The notes: generated from the letters alone by a model not told the origin. Shown: positions 34,205 through 43,763, numbered from the stretch's first letter. The stretch: DNA of 64,000 nucleotides from Allobosea lupini (GCF_900109525.1 NZ_FOAN01000002.1:496001-560000), one strand, 5' to 3'. Numbers and translations are program-made.

Positions 34205-34578
34205 GCAGCCTCCGAGGCGAAACTCAGCTGCAGGCCGAAGGCGAAATGCGCCAGCCCTGTCTCGAGCGCTGATACGGCGAGGTCGAAGGCCGGCTGATCA
34301 CGCCGGTCCTCCACCAGGGCGCAGGCATGGCGCACGGTGGTACGGTCGCGCTCGAAGCAGGCGCCGACCTGCGTCAAGGTCAGGCCGAAGCCGACATGGG
34401 TCAGATACATCGCGAGCTGGCGGGCGAAAGCGACCCGGCGCTGGCCGCGCCCGGTTCGAAGGACCCCGGCAGGCAGGCCCATCGCGCCGCAAACCGCGGC
34501 TTCGACCAAGCTCGCCGGCGCCCTCCATCGCATCACGTCTGACCGCTTGGCAATCAAGATGTTCATGATATGTTCCAT
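34201..34578 (-). CDS. stand-alone DnaA domain IV-like DNA-binding protein
   Basis: About 125 residues. The central part matches the C-terminal helix-turn-helix of DnaA: ARQLAMYLTHVGFGLTLTQV, GACFERDRTTVRHACALVED, with the D-R-T-T-V-x-H-A signature that reads DnaA boxes. The AAA+ ATPase domains of DnaA are absent. The Met at 34578 is used because GGAGG is 11 bases upstream; 34587 and 34566 are alternatives. Overlaps the DUF6456 gene (ATGA). It may compete with DnaA for boxes or act as a regulator. Confidence 0.82.
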   Translation of the reverse strand: MEHIMNILIAKRSDVMRWRAPASLVEAAVCGAMGLPAGVLRTGRGQRRVAFARQLAMYLTHVGFGLTLTQVGACFERDRTTVRHACALVEDRRDQPAFDLAVSALETGLAHFAFGLQLSFASEAA

Positions 34579-34745
34579 TGCGAGCATTGCCTCCCCGAAT
34601 TCAACCGCGACGCTTACAGGTATATATTCCTACACTTCCTCGCTGCAAGCCCGAAGTCGCCCATCCCGACAGGCTCCTGACATGTTTGGGTTGAAGGCAC
34701 CTGGCGCGCAGCGCCACGAAGCCATCGGCGAAGAGAGGTGGCCCC

Positions 34746-34775
34746 AAAAGAAAAAGCCGCCGGCAATCCGGCGGC
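34746..34775 (-). terminator. terminator of mucR
   Basis: Stem gccgccgg (34756-34763) / ccggcggc (34768-34775), loop CAAT, followed on the minus strand by TTTTTCTTTT. Located 40 bases beyond the mucR stop. Confidence 0.92.
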
Positions 34776-34815
34776 TTCACTGCATAGGCGGTGATGCAGC
34801 TTGGTCTGCTGTGAC

Positions 34816-35232
34816 TCAGCGACGCTTGCGGCGCTGCTGGCCCAGACCCATCTTCTTGGCAAGCTGCGAGCGCGCCTCGGCATAGTTCGGCGCGACCATC
34901 GGATAATCGGGCGGCAAGCCCCACTTCTCGCGATACTGCTCGGGCGACATGTTGTACTGCGTGCGCAGATGACGCTTGAGCGACTTGAACTTCTTTCCGT
35001 CCTCCAGGCAGATCAGATAGTCGGCCGTGATCGACTTCTTCACCGCAATGGCAGGCTTCGGTGCCTCGACCGGAACAATCGGGGCGGCACCGCCGACAAC
35101 ACGATTGAGGGCGGCGTGAACGTCGCTGATCAGCGACGGCAAGTCCGATGCCGGGACAGAATTGTTCGACACGTAGGCGGAAACGATATCTGCCGTAAGC
35201 TCGATGAAATCGGAACCGTCTTGGTCAGCCAT
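34816..35232 (-). CDS. mucR: MucR/Ros family transcriptional regulator
   Basis: A 138-residue regulator of the family that controls exopolysaccharide, motility, virulence and cell cycle in Rhizobiales. N-terminal oligomerisation part: [33 protein letters not shown]. The zinc-finger region is [20 protein letters not shown], followed by [20 protein letters not shown]. Against the Ros ligand set Cys-x2-Cys-x9-His-x3-His, this protein has Cys75, Asp78, His88 and Gln92, so two ligands are replaced. Some Mesorhizobium homologues bind DNA without the full set. The C-terminus is basic (QQRRKRR). Confidence 0.95.
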   Translation of the reverse strand: MADQDGSDFIELTADIVSAYVSNNSVPASDLPSLISDVHAALNRVVGGAAPIVPVEAPKPAIAVKKSITADYLICLEDGKKFKSLKRHLRTQYNMSPEQYREKWGLPPDYPMVAPNYAEARSQLAKKMGLGQQRRKRR

Positions 35233-35630
35233 GATGGCGTTGCTCCATTGTTATATTGACCGGTCATAGCGGTGACTGCGCCCAGCTCTGTTTCCAGGCG
35301 CGAGCGCCCTCCCTGATCGCCGCCGACGAACGGTCGAATTTCCGCCGGAATAGAATCATGCAAAACGGACCAGCCGGCACTCGTCTAAGCCATACGCTTC
35401 AATATCGCAAGTGGCTGGACAAGGATTCGAATACATTCATCGAGACATATTATTGCTTATTTTGCGAGCTTAGATCGTAACCATGACGCTTTGCGCTGCA
35501 GCATTTGCGCCAAAAAGTTGTCCTTGTCAGTGTCTACCCCGACCTCTACCTGTCGTCATCGGCAAAGATAGGACGATCGCTATATCGATCGCCTCCTTGG
35601 AAATGATCAAACCGAGCCTGGGAACCAAGT
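35233..35630. other. AT-rich intergenic region upstream of mucR
   Basis: About 400 bases between divergent mucR and the oligopeptidase gene. The middle (35440-35475) is AT-rich: acatattattgcttattttg. MucR proteins bind AT-rich targets including their own promoters, so autoregulation here is likely. No gene is seen. Confidence 0.5.
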
Positions 35631-37760
35631 ATGACTAGCCGAAGCAAGGTCGCCTCGCCGCCGATTGCCGCGGTCCGTCCGCAAAGCCGCGTCGTCCACG
35701 GCGTTACCTTGAAAGACGATTATGCCTGGTTGCGCGCCGAGAATTGGCGCGACGTGCTGCGCGATCCCGATACGCTGCCAGCCGAGATCCGCAAGCATAT
35801 CGAGATGGAAAACGCCTGGTGCGATACATTGATGGCGCCGACCAAGGCACTCCAGCGCGACTTGATCAAGGAGATGCGCGGGCGCATCAAGGAGGACGAC
35901 AGCGAGCCGCCCCAGCCGGACGGACCGTTCCTCTATTACAGCCGCTATCGGCGTGGCGGCGAGCATCCGCTGATCTGCCGCAAGCCACAGGCGAACGAAG
36001 GCGGCAAGCCCGGCCGCGAACAGGTCATGCTTGACGCTGACGCGCTGGCCGAAGGCAAGGAGTTCTTCGATCTCGGCGACGCCGAGCACAGCCCCGACCA
36101 TCGCCTGCTGGCCTGGAGCGCCGATGAAGCCGGTTCGGAGCTGTTCCTGATCCGGGTTCGTGATCTCGCCACCGGCCGGGACCTGCCGGACGCGATCGCC
36201 GATACCTCAGGCGAAATGATCTGGGCAGCCGATTCCAGCGCCTTCACCTATGTCGCGCTCGATGACGACCACCGCCCGACGCGTGTGCTGCGCCATCGGC
36301 TCGGCACGCCGCAGAGCGAGGACGAACTGCTCTATGAGGAGACCGATCCCGGCCTGTTCGCCGATATCGACCAGACCCAGTCGCGCCGGCTCCTGCTGAT
36401 CTCCAGCAGCGACCACGAGACCTCGGAGGTGAGCCTGGTCGACCTCGCCGACAAGGCGGGCAAGCCCAGGCTGGTCGCGCCGCGACTGGCGGGCCGCCAG
36501 TATAGCGTCGAGCATCACGGCGACGAGTTGCTGATCCTGACAAATGCCGACGGCGCCGAAGACTTCAAGATCGTGCGTGCGCCGCTCAGCGATCCTTCGC
36601 CGTCCAACTGGGTCGATCTTGTGCCGCACAAGCGCGGCCGGCTCATCCTCAGCCATATCTGCCTCGCTGGCCGGCTGATCCGCCTGGAGCGCGAGGAAGG
36701 GCTGCCGCGCATCGTCATCCGCGACCTCGAGAGCGGGACGGAAAGCAGCATCGCCTTCGACGAGGAGGCTTATGGGCTCGGCGTCGACGCCGGCTACGAG
36801 TTCGAAACCGACCGCTTGCGCTTCATCTACGCATCGATGGCGCGGCCAGCAGAGACCTATGACTACGACCTCGCGACCGGCGAGCGCACTCTGGTGAAGC
36901 GCCAGGAGGTGCCCTCCGGCCACGATGCCGAGGCCTACGTCGTGCGCCGCATCTTCGCGATGGCCAAAGACGGCGCCAGGGTGCCGGTCTCGCTGCTGCA
37001 TCGGCGCGATCTCAAGCTCGACGGCTCGGCGCCCTGCCTGCTCTACGGCTACGGCTCCTATGGCGCGGCGATGTCGGCCTCGTTCCGGACGCGTCCGCTC
37101 AGCCTGGTCGATCGCGGCTTCGTCTACGCCATCGCGCATATCCGCGGCGGCACCGACAAGGGCTGGGGCTGGTATCTCGACGGCAAGCGCCAGAACAAGC
37201 CCAACAGCTTCACCGACTTCATCGCCGCTGGCGAAATGCTCGCAGCCGAGGGCTTCACCAGCCGGGGCCGCATCGTCGCCGAGGGTGGCAGCGCCGGTGG
37301 CATGCTGATGGGCGCGGTCGCCAATCTCGCACCGGAGCTGTTCGCCGGCATCATCGCCGAGGTGCCGTTCGTCGACGTGCTCAACACCATCCTCGACGAG
37401 AGCCTGCCGCTGACCCCGATGGAGTGGCCGGAATGGGGCGACCCGATCCGGGACGTCGCCGCCTTCCGGACTATCCTGGGCTATTCGCCCTATGACAACG
37501 TCAAGGCGCAAGCCTATCCGCCGATCCTGGCGACGGGTGGCCTGGCCGATCCGCGCGTGACCTATTGGGAGCCGGCGAAATGGGTTGCGCGCCTGCGCGC
37601 GACCATGACCGGCGGCGGCCCGATCATGCTGCACACCAATATGGACGCCGGCCATGCCGGCGCGGCCGGACGCTTTGATTCGATGAAGGAGACCGCCCTC
37701 GCCTATGCCTTCGCCATCACGGCGGCCGGCGGGGGCTGGGATGCCGCTGGATCGAGCTGA
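35631..37760 (+). CDS. ptrB: oligopeptidase B-type S9 family peptidase
   Basis: A 709-residue prolyl-oligopeptidase family serine peptidase, cytosolic. A seven-bladed propeller (about 80-420) covers a C-terminal alpha/beta hydrolase. The nucleophile is Ser554 (AEGGSAGGMLMGAV) and the catalytic His is His675 (MDAGHAGAAGRF); the Asp lies between. Upstream landmarks: YGSYGAAMSASFRTRPLSLV, HIRGGTDKGWGWYLDGK. Oligopeptidase B cuts short peptides after Arg or Lys. The ATG follows an AT-rich promoter region; no operon partner. Confidence 0.92.
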   Translation: MTSRSKVASPPIAAVRPQSRVVHGVTLKDDYAWLRAENWRDVLRDPDTLPAEIRKHIEMENAWCDTLMAPTKALQRDLIKEMRGRIKEDDSEPPQPDGPFLYYSRYRRGGEHPLICRKPQANEGGKPGREQVMLDADALAEGKEFFDLGDAEHSPDHRLLAWSADEAGSELFLIRVRDLATGRDLPDAIADTSGEMIWAADSSAFTYVALDDDHRPTRVLRHRLGTPQSEDELLYEETDPGLFADIDQTQSRRLLLISSSDHETSEVSLVDLADKAGKPRLVAPRLAGRQYSVEHHGDELLILTNADGAEDFKIVRAPLSDPSPSNWVDLVPHKRGRLILSHICLAGRLIRLEREEGLPRIVIRDLESGTESSIAFDEEAYGLGVDAGYEFETDRLRFIYASMARPAETYDYDLATGERTLVKRQEVPSGHDAEAYVVRRIFAMAKDGARVPVSLLHRRDLKLDGSAPCLLYGYGSYGAAMSASFRTRPLSLVDRGFVYAIAHIRGGTDKGWGWYLDGKRQNKPNSFTDFIAAGEMLAAEGFTSRGRIVAEGGSAGGMLMGAVANLAPELFAGIIAEVPFVDVLNTILDESLPLTPMEWPEWGDPIRDVAAFRTILGYSPYDNVKAQAYPPILATGGLADPRVTYWEPAKWVARLRATMTGGGPIMLHTNMDAGHAGAAGRFDSMKETALAYAFAITAAGGGWDAAGSS

Positions 37761-37861
37761 GCGCAGTTCCTGCCCGGAAGTGCCATGCCGAGCATCGTCT
37801 GGACATGGTGCCGGGCGCATGCATCATCTGCGAAGACTTCAGCCCAGCTCAGGCCCGCTCC

Positions 37862-38395
37862 ATGCTTCGATTCATAGCGATCCTGCTGACATGCCTTTTT
37901 CCGGCGGCGGCGTTTTCCCAGGAGCATCCATCCGATCTGATGAAGGAACCCTGGATCAAGGCGAAATGGACGCAAGCGATCAAGGGGGCCAGCTTCAAGA
38001 AATGGGACCAATGGATTCCGGGTCTGGGCGGCGTGGGATCGGCTCCGGTCGTCATGCGGGATGCGTCGGGGAAAAGCTGGACAGTTGCCGAGCTGTGCCA
38101 GCCGCACGACTGCGGCGACAACAAGCTGGTCGTGATCATCGACCGGCAGAGTCGCGGAATCTGGGGCATGCAGTTGACGGTCAACCCCGTCACCCGCAGA
38201 TATTTCGGTGGCCCGGACGGTGACATGAAGGCGCTGCTGGAAGCCGCGCTCAAGGGCAGCCTGGCCAATGTGGGAGCCCGCGGCCCCGCCACCGTGACAC
38301 CTCCGGACGCATCGGCCGCCCAGAATGGGCCGACACACGGTGACAGCGACGAAGCCGTCCTCACGGCGCAGCCGGGTGCTGCGACGTCCCGCTAA
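37862..38395 (+). CDS. inhibitor of vertebrate lysozyme (Ivy) family protein
   Basis: A 177-residue secreted protein. Signal peptide MLRFIAILLTCLFPAAAFSQ. The Ivy signature is the disulphide loop CQPHDCGDNKLVVII (Cys79 to Cys84), close to the CKPHDC loop of E. coli Ivy that plugs the lysozyme active site. Before it: KKWDQWIPGLGGVGSAPV. The last 45 residues are low complexity. Ivy proteins act in the periplasm against C-type lysozyme and possibly limit the cell's own lytic transglycosylases. The ATG follows no strong ribosome site. Alone. Confidence 0.82.
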   Translation: MLRFIAILLTCLFPAAAFSQEHPSDLMKEPWIKAKWTQAIKGASFKKWDQWIPGLGGVGSAPVVMRDASGKSWTVAELCQPHDCGDNKLVVIIDRQSRGIWGMQLTVNPVTRRYFGGPDGDMKALLEAALKGSLANVGARGPATVTPPDASAAQNGPTHGDSDEAVLTAQPGAATSR

Positions 38396-38474
38396 GCACC
38401 TTAGCGTAGGAATCCGATGCTTCGACGAAGGTGATCGCCGTCCGATTAAGGACGAACGGCAATCTGATGCGGAT

Positions 38475-39953
38475 TCAGGCGGATGATACACCCGGTTCGA
38501 GCCGCGATTTCTCACTGGCGAGATAGGTCTTCAACTCGTCCATCGAGGCGAAGACATAGTCGCCATCCGGCGTGCGGGCATGGATCGAGCCGTCGGCAAA
38601 CATGGTGAACTGCGTCTCGCCGACCTGATAGGCGCCGATCACCCCCTCGTTTGACGCCGCCGGCTCTTCGTCCGGCTGAGCCTCGTCCGGCTCGGCTTCG
38701 GCCGCTGATGGCTCGGCTGTGTCGACAGACGTTTCGTCCACCGTCGCAAGCGCTGACTCGGCAGCCAACTCCGGCTCCGGTTCGGCCTGCGAAGGCTCAT
38801 CCACCAGGGGAGCGGGCTCGACCTTCGCCTCCTCAGACGGCGCCTTCTCGGCGACCTCGGCCTCGACTTCGCGCAGGGCACCGGGATCGCGCGGCTGCGT
38901 CACCGGCGGCCAGGGCCGCGGCGCTATCCAGCTCTCGGCTGCATCGCTGTCATCACGGTCGCGCCGCGGCGGCGCGACCTCCGGCGCATTGACGACCCCG
39001 GCGAGCTGATCGCGCAGCGCGTTGAATTCGTCGTCGACCGATGAGGACGATTCCGACCGCGCGGAGTGATCGATGCGCGGCCACCACAGCTGGTCCTCAG
39101 AACTCGGCGCAGGCGCGGTCTGCGGCTTGGGGGCATCGTCGCGCTCGTCCTCGCCCAGCCCGGCTTCGGGCTCATCCACCGCGGCATCCGGTTCGGCGGT
39201 GTCATCGACCTTCTCGTCAGTCGGGTGCGAGGCCTCGTCGATATCGACGGTGTCCAGGGGCTTGCGCTTGTCCTGCGGGTCCTCGGCCTTCTCGTCCGCC
39301 TCACCGTTTCCGTCCCGCTCGTCCGGGCGAACATCCGCGGGGGCGAGATCGAACACCGGCGCGACCGGCGGCAAAAGCCAGTCATCGATGTCGCCGGCCG
39401 TGGCGGCGGGCGACTGGGGTGGTTCGGCGAGGACGGTCGAGAGCGGCTCGGCGCGAGCGGAACGGGCTCCGTCGTCGCCCTCTGCCCTTTCGGTTGCGTC
39501 CGCCGCCTCGATTGCTTTCTTCTCGTCGGGGTTATCCTCAGCCTTGCCGAGGCTGGTCAGCGCACCGACCACTGCAGCAGCACCGGCTCCGGCCGCCAGC
39601 GTGGTCGCGATGCCGATAGAACCGGCATCGGGCGCCGGCGCCTTCTCGAGCACGGGCTCCGCAGGCGAAGGCGCGGTGGCCGGCGCCGGACGCTCGGCGA
39701 GACGCGGCTCGGAGACACGCGGCTCGGACAGTGCCACCGCCGCCATGGCGCCGCTGACCAGCCCCTTGAGACGGCGGACCTCGGCGAGAACCGCCGCGAG
39801 CGCGAGCAGGATCAAGCCGGCGACCACCGACAGTCCTCCGAGGATGACCTCAGTGAAGCCACTCTCCAGGACGCGATATGGCCAGCCATCGACTATGGCA
39901 TAGGCACCGCCCGCCAGCAGCGCGAACCCGAGAACCACGAAAAGCCTGACCAA
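38475..39953 (-). CDS. large acidic membrane protein of unknown function
   Basis: A 492-residue protein. Two membrane segments lie at the N-terminus (FVVLGFALLAGGAYAIVDGW and EVILGGLSVVAGLILLALAA). Residues about 80-430 are disordered and strongly acidic, rich in Glu, Asp, Ala and Pro, with short patches of order (IDDWLLPPVAPVF, DQLWWPRIDHSAR, DDEFNALRDQLAG). The last 55 residues form a compact domain: GVIGAYQVGETQFTMFADGS, IHARTPDGDYVFASMDELKT. The layout (anchor, long arm, small end domain) suggests a scaffold or polar organiser; that is inference. Confidence 0.7.
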   Translation of the reverse strand: MVRLFVVLGFALLAGGAYAIVDGWPYRVLESGFTEVILGGLSVVAGLILLALAAVLAEVRRLKGLVSGAMAAVALSEPRVSEPRLAERPAPATAPSPAEPVLEKAPAPDAGSIGIATTLAAGAGAAAVVGALTSLGKAEDNPDEKKAIEAADATERAEGDDGARSARAEPLSTVLAEPPQSPAATAGDIDDWLLPPVAPVFDLAPADVRPDERDGNGEADEKAEDPQDKRKPLDTVDIDEASHPTDEKVDDTAEPDAAVDEPEAGLGEDERDDAPKPQTAPAPSSEDQLWWPRIDHSARSESSSSVDDEFNALRDQLAGVVNAPEVAPPRRDRDDSDAAESWIAPRPWPPVTQPRDPGALREVEAEVAEKAPSEEAKVEPAPLVDEPSQAEPEPELAAESALATVDETSVDTAEPSAAEAEPDEAQPDEEPAASNEGVIGAYQVGETQFTMFADGSIHARTPDGDYVFASMDELKTYLASEKSRLEPGVSSA

Positions 39954-40235
39954 CGCTTGCTCCTTTGGGGCGAGACGAGCTGCGACAGCTTGCCGCCTCG
40001 GCGGTTAACCTATCGATACCATCCGGTATTGCCAACCAAACGGCCTGCGCCGGCCCTCCCAACGGAACGCTGGCTGGCCGTGCCGGATTTCTCGGGCCAC
40101 GGCGGTTGCCGCTGCCGGCCGAGGGGCTTAACTAACAGGCGAATGGCGGGTGTTCCGCCGGGCAATCATTGCCCAAGCGTTGCGTCATTGCAGCCATTCT
40201 CACGTCGCGATTTCGACAGCCCAAGGAGAGGCCCC
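39954..40235. other. intergenic region upstream of sodB
   Basis: About 280 bases between the divergent acidic protein gene and sodB. A TTAAC sequence occurs at 40004 and 40127. No palindrome or metal-response box was clear. Confidence 0.35.
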
Positions 40236-40835
40236 ATGTCCTTTACCCTGCCCGATCTTCCCTATGCGCATGACGCCCTCCAGCCCTTTATGTCGAAGGA
40301 GACGCTGGAGTACCACCACGACAAGCATCACCTCGCCTATGTCAACAACGGCAACAACGCGATCAAGGGCACCGAATTCGAGGGCAAGTCTCTCGAGGAG
40401 ATCGTCAAGGGCTCCTATGGCAAGAACCCGGCCGTGTTCAACAACGCCGGCCAGCACTACAACCACCTCCATTTCTGGAAGTGGATGAAGCCCAATGGCG
40501 GCGGCAAGCTGCCGGGCGCGCTGGAGAAGGCGATCACCGATTCCTTCGGCTCGGTCGACAAGTTCAAGGAAGACTTCGTCGCCGCCGGCGTCGGCCAGTT
40601 CGGCTCCGGCTGGGCCTGGCTCGAGGTCAAGGGCGGCAAGCTCGCCGTCAGCAAGACCCCGAACGGCGAGAGCCCGCTGGTCCATGGCGGCACGCCTATC
40701 CTCGGCGTCGACGTCTGGGAGCACTCCTACTACATCGACTACCGCAATCGCCGCCCGGACTATCTCAAGGCTTTCCTGGAGAGCCTGGTGAACTGGGACT
40801 ACGTCGCCGAGCTCTATGACGGCGCCAAGGCCTGA
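40236..40835 (+). CDS. sodB: superoxide dismutase, Fe type
   Basis: A 199-residue cytosolic SOD. Metal ligands: His27 (TLEYHHDKHHLAYV), the His of AGQHYNHLHFWKWM, and the Asp and His of DVWEHSYYIDYRN. The Gln in NNAGQHYNH is in the position used by Fe-SODs, so iron is the likely metal. AAGGAGAG precedes the ATG by seven bases, and a terminator follows 25 bases after the stop. Confidence 0.96.
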   Translation: MSFTLPDLPYAHDALQPFMSKETLEYHHDKHHLAYVNNGNNAIKGTEFEGKSLEEIVKGSYGKNPAVFNNAGQHYNHLHFWKWMKPNGGGKLPGALEKAITDSFGSVDKFKEDFVAAGVGQFGSGWAWLEVKGGKLAVSKTPNGESPLVHGGTPILGVDVWEHSYYIDYRNRRPDYLKAFLESLVNWDYVAELYDGAKA

Positions 40836-40860
40836 TCGTCACATCGATCAATGAAGACGG

Positions 40861-40888
40861 ACGGGGCCCTGCGGGCCCCGTTTCGTTT
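40861..40888 (+). terminator. rho-independent terminator of sodB
   Basis: Stem acggggcc (40861-40868) / ggccccgt (40874-40881) with five-base loop and a tttcgttt tail. Confidence 0.85.
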
Positions 40889-40897
40889 GGTCAAAGC

Positions 40898-42604
40898 TCA
40901 AGCCGCTACGCGCTTGAGGAACTGGTCGACTGTCGAATCGAGCCGCATCGCCTGGGCCGAGACCTCACCGGCCGCCTGGCGGACCTGCTCGGCAGACCGG
41001 CCGGTCTCCTCGACGCTGTCGGCCAACACGCTGAGATCACTCGACACGGAGAGGGCCGAGGAGCTCGCCATCGCGACGCCGCTGGCGATCTCGCCGGTGG
41101 CGATCGCCTGCTGCTCGATCGAGGTCGCGACCGAATTGGCGAAGCTCTCGATCGCGCCCATACGGGTAGCGATATTCTGGATCGCGTCGACGACCTCGGT
41201 GGTCGCGCCCTGGATCGCCCCGACCTGGCTGACGATTCGATCGGTGGCGTCGGCGGTCTGGGAGGCCAGGCTCTTCACCTCTGCCGCGACCACCGCGAAG
41301 CCGCGACCTGCCTCGCCGGCGCGCGCTGCCTCGATCGTCGCGTTGAGTGCCAGGAGGTTGGTCTGCGCCGCGATGTCGCGGATGAGGTTGACGACTTCGC
41401 CGATCGCCCGCGCCGTCTCGTCCAGCGCCTGGACCGAGCCGGCCGTGTCGCGGGAGGCCGAGGCCGCCTCGACGATCTCGGTGCGGACGCGGCGGACCTG
41501 AAACTCGACCTCGCGGATCGCCGCGCCCATTTCCTCGGCCGCCTGGGCGGCGTTCTCGACATTGGCCGACGCGCCTTGCGAATTCTGGGCGGCGCGAGCG
41601 GCGCGTTCGGACGACTCCGCCGCGACCCGCGCCAGGCCGTCCGAAGCCTCGCCCATCCGGTCGGCATTGCTCTTGAAGGCCTCGAGCGCGACGCCGACCT
41701 CGCCGCGGAACAAGGCGATGGCCTCCTCGACATGCTTCTGGTGGCGATGACGGTCCGCCTCGGTCGTCAATTGCTGCTGCTGCAGGCTCGCCCGCTCGGC
41801 GAGGCGCAGCTTGAGCACGCCGAGCGCCCTGGCGATCGCCCCGATCTCGTCCTGGCGGCCAACAGCGTCGATCGGCGTGTCGAGCTTGCCGTCGGAGATG
41901 CCGACGATCGCGCGGGTCATGCTCTTCAGCGGCCGCATGGTCCGCGACAGCGAGATCCAGAGCAGCGGCCCGAGCACGACGAGCAGGGCGATGCCGATCC
42001 CGATCGTCAGGAACTGCTCCCAGGCCGCGCGGGCGACGAGCCGGGTCTTGTCGAAGCGCAGCGCGACATAGCCGATCTGCTTCTTGAAGCTGCCGACCTT
42101 CACCGAGAGCAGCTGCGTCACATAGGTCTTGTCCTCAAGCCGCAGCGTGTCCTGCTCGCCGACGAGATTCCAGGCTTCCCGGCCGAGCTGCCGGCCGAGC
42201 CCGTTCGGGGTGAACGATAGCCGCGCCTCGTCATTGCGCCCGGCCGAAGCGAGCGCGACCAAATCGTCAGCGACGAAACCCGCATCGAAATCGGGATCGC
42301 GCTTCAGCGATTCCAGGATGTAGGTCAGGGTGATGGTGTCGCGCGCCAGGATCATCGGCGGCGCGGCATGGGCGATCATCGCTGTCAGCGCCGCCATCTT
42401 CTGCTCGAGATCGCCGCGCGTCTTGGTCTCGTTGTAGCGGGAGGCGGCAATGACGACGAAAGCAATCGCGATGGCGACGATGGCGACCGCAGCCCCGGCG
42501 ATCCGGCTGCTGAGCGAGCGCGTCACCCTCTCGACCTGGCCGAGCTGCGGCACGGCCACATGCGATCGCGGAGCCCGCGACTGAAACCAGGCCATCACGC
42601 TCAT
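40898..42604 (-). CDS. methyl-accepting chemotaxis protein
   Basis: A membrane chemoreceptor of about 568 residues. The start is uncertain among several in-frame Met codons; 42604 (MSVMAWF) begins close to the first membrane segment ([18 protein letters not shown]). A periplasmic domain of about 150 residues follows, then the second segment ([18 protein letters not shown]), a HAMP domain ([14 protein letters not shown]...), and the signalling hairpin, whose tip reads [20 protein letters not shown], then [20 protein letters not shown]. The periplasmic ligand is not recognisable. No che genes adjoin it. It converges with sodB. Confidence 0.92.
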   Translation of the reverse strand: MSVMAWFQSRAPRSHVAVPQLGQVERVTRSLSSRIAGAAVAIVAIAIAFVVIAASRYNETKTRGDLEQKMAALTAMIAHAAPPMILARDTITLTYILESLKRDPDFDAGFVADDLVALASAGRNDEARLSFTPNGLGRQLGREAWNLVGEQDTLRLEDKTYVTQLLSVKVGSFKKQIGYVALRFDKTRLVARAAWEQFLTIGIGIALLVVLGPLLWISLSRTMRPLKSMTRAIVGISDGKLDTPIDAVGRQDEIGAIARALGVLKLRLAERASLQQQQLTTEADRHRHQKHVEEAIALFRGEVGVALEAFKSNADRMGEASDGLARVAAESSERAARAAQNSQGASANVENAAQAAEEMGAAIREVEFQVRRVRTEIVEAASASRDTAGSVQALDETARAIGEVVNLIRDIAAQTNLLALNATIEAARAGEAGRGFAVVAAEVKSLASQTADATDRIVSQVGAIQGATTEVVDAIQNIATRMGAIESFANSVATSIEQQAIATGEIASGVAMASSSALSVSSDLSVLADSVEETGRSAEQVRQAAGEVSAQAMRLDSTVDQFLKRVAA

Positions 42605-42730
42605 CTTCCCACGGACTCCAGACACCGACATTCCCAGGCTGCCGGGACCGTCACTCCGCAAGGTGAACGGACGGGGTAAATTTTCGATTGCAGTCGACGC
42701 ATCCCGCGCGCGCAGCGACAAGATCTCAGG

Positions 42731-43558
42731 TCAGGCAATGTCCGCGAAACGGCCTATCCGCAGGCCCGGCGGGGCGAACGCCATCAGCGCCGCATGTTCG
42801 AGCGGGCGCGTCGCGACGACAGGATCGAGCGCGACGAGCTCGTCGTCGACATGGCCGGGATGGCACATCACCAGATGCGCCGGCCCCGGCCGGATGAGGA
42901 AGGCCTCGAGATCGTCAGCGAAATCGCGCTCGGGATCGAAAGGCGAGAAACCGGAGAAGCCGCGATTGGTCGGAATGCCGCGTCGGGCTGCGGCCCGGCG
43001 CAGCCCCATGGCGAGCCCGGCGACGGTCAGCGCCTTGCCGACCGCGATGCCGCGGGCCCGGATCGCCGCGATCGAATCGGAGGGATCGCGCAGATAGACC
43101 GAGCCGGCGGGATAGCGCGCAGCCAGCGCGTCGAGCACCTGATGGCGGACGCCGGGCAGGACATGGACGTGCTGGTGGCCGTCGACAAAATCGGGCGCCC
43201 GGCCGAGATGCTGCTCGAAGGCGTCGAGCTGGCGGGCGATCTCGGCCGTAATCTCGGCACGCGCCGCGCCGGAGCGCAGCGCCAGCGGCGCGAGCCCGCC
43301 GAGCCTCGGCAGGGTGCCTGACGGCGCGACGGTCGGCATCGGCGAGAGCGGGGCGGCGCAGGTCAGATTAAGGTGAAGGCCGAGATCGGCTCGGCCGGAA
43401 AAGGCCGCAAGCTCGCCGGCAAGGCGCGGCCAGTGCGGCCGGTTGGTCATCGCCCCCGTGGCCGAGAGCCTGCCGGCGGCGAGCAGCTCCAGGATCGAGC
43501 GGCTGACACCCTCGGTCATGGCGAAATCATCGGCGCAGAGCACGAAGCTGCGGGTCAT
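42731..43558 (-). CDS. hpnK: ChbG/HpnK family deacetylase
   Basis: A 275-residue YdjC-type carbohydrate or hopanoid deacetylase. Metal and catalytic motifs: LCADDFAMTEGVSRSIL (Asp-Asp), LGLHLNL (His), and DGHQHVHVLPGVRHQVL. C-terminal MCHPGHVDDELVA is also typical. HpnK removes an acetyl group from a GlcNAc-hopanoid intermediate; ChbG does so on chitooligosaccharides. A HpnI-like GT21 transferase occurs at 55694, which favours the lipid role, though weakly. Divergent from the glycosyltransferase gene. The symbol is tentative. Confidence 0.82.
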   Translation of the reverse strand: MTRSFVLCADDFAMTEGVSRSILELLAAGRLSATGAMTNRPHWPRLAGELAAFSGRADLGLHLNLTCAAPLSPMPTVAPSGTLPRLGGLAPLALRSGAARAEITAEIARQLDAFEQHLGRAPDFVDGHQHVHVLPGVRHQVLDALAARYPAGSVYLRDPSDSIAAIRARGIAVGKALTVAGLAMGLRRAAARRGIPTNRGFSGFSPFDPERDFADDLEAFLIRPGPAHLVMCHPGHVDDELVALDPVVATRPLEHAALMAFAPPGLRIGRFADIA

Positions 43559-43620
43559 GCCGGCTGTTACCCCCTATTCATCAGCGCTGGTATATGGAGC
43601 CTGCGGTTGGTTCCACAGCC

Positions 43621-43739
43621 CTAGAGCCCGTTCCGATCAGCTTGCATCGCAAGCTGATCGGTAAAACGGTCTCTAAACTAGAAATGAGAGACGGATTCAC
43701 CAATCAGATTGACTCAATCTGATTGGCCCCGGCTCTAGC
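43621..43739. repeat. double-hairpin intergenic element
   Basis: Starts ctagagcccgttccgatcag and ends ccccggctctag, so the ends are inverted. Within are two hairpins: gatcagcttgc...gcaagctgatc around 43636-43660 and ccaatcagattgactcaatc plus tgattgg around 43701-43727. It fills the gap between hpnK and the glycosyltransferase gene. Confidence 0.75.
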
Positions 43740-43763
43740 CGAGCAACGAAGGTCCCGAAAGCC

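Noticed and set aside
39066..40235. N-terminal extension of sodB of about 390 codons
   Set aside because: The extension is antisense to the acidic membrane protein gene; the ATG at 40236 has a strong ribosome site and the normal SOD start.
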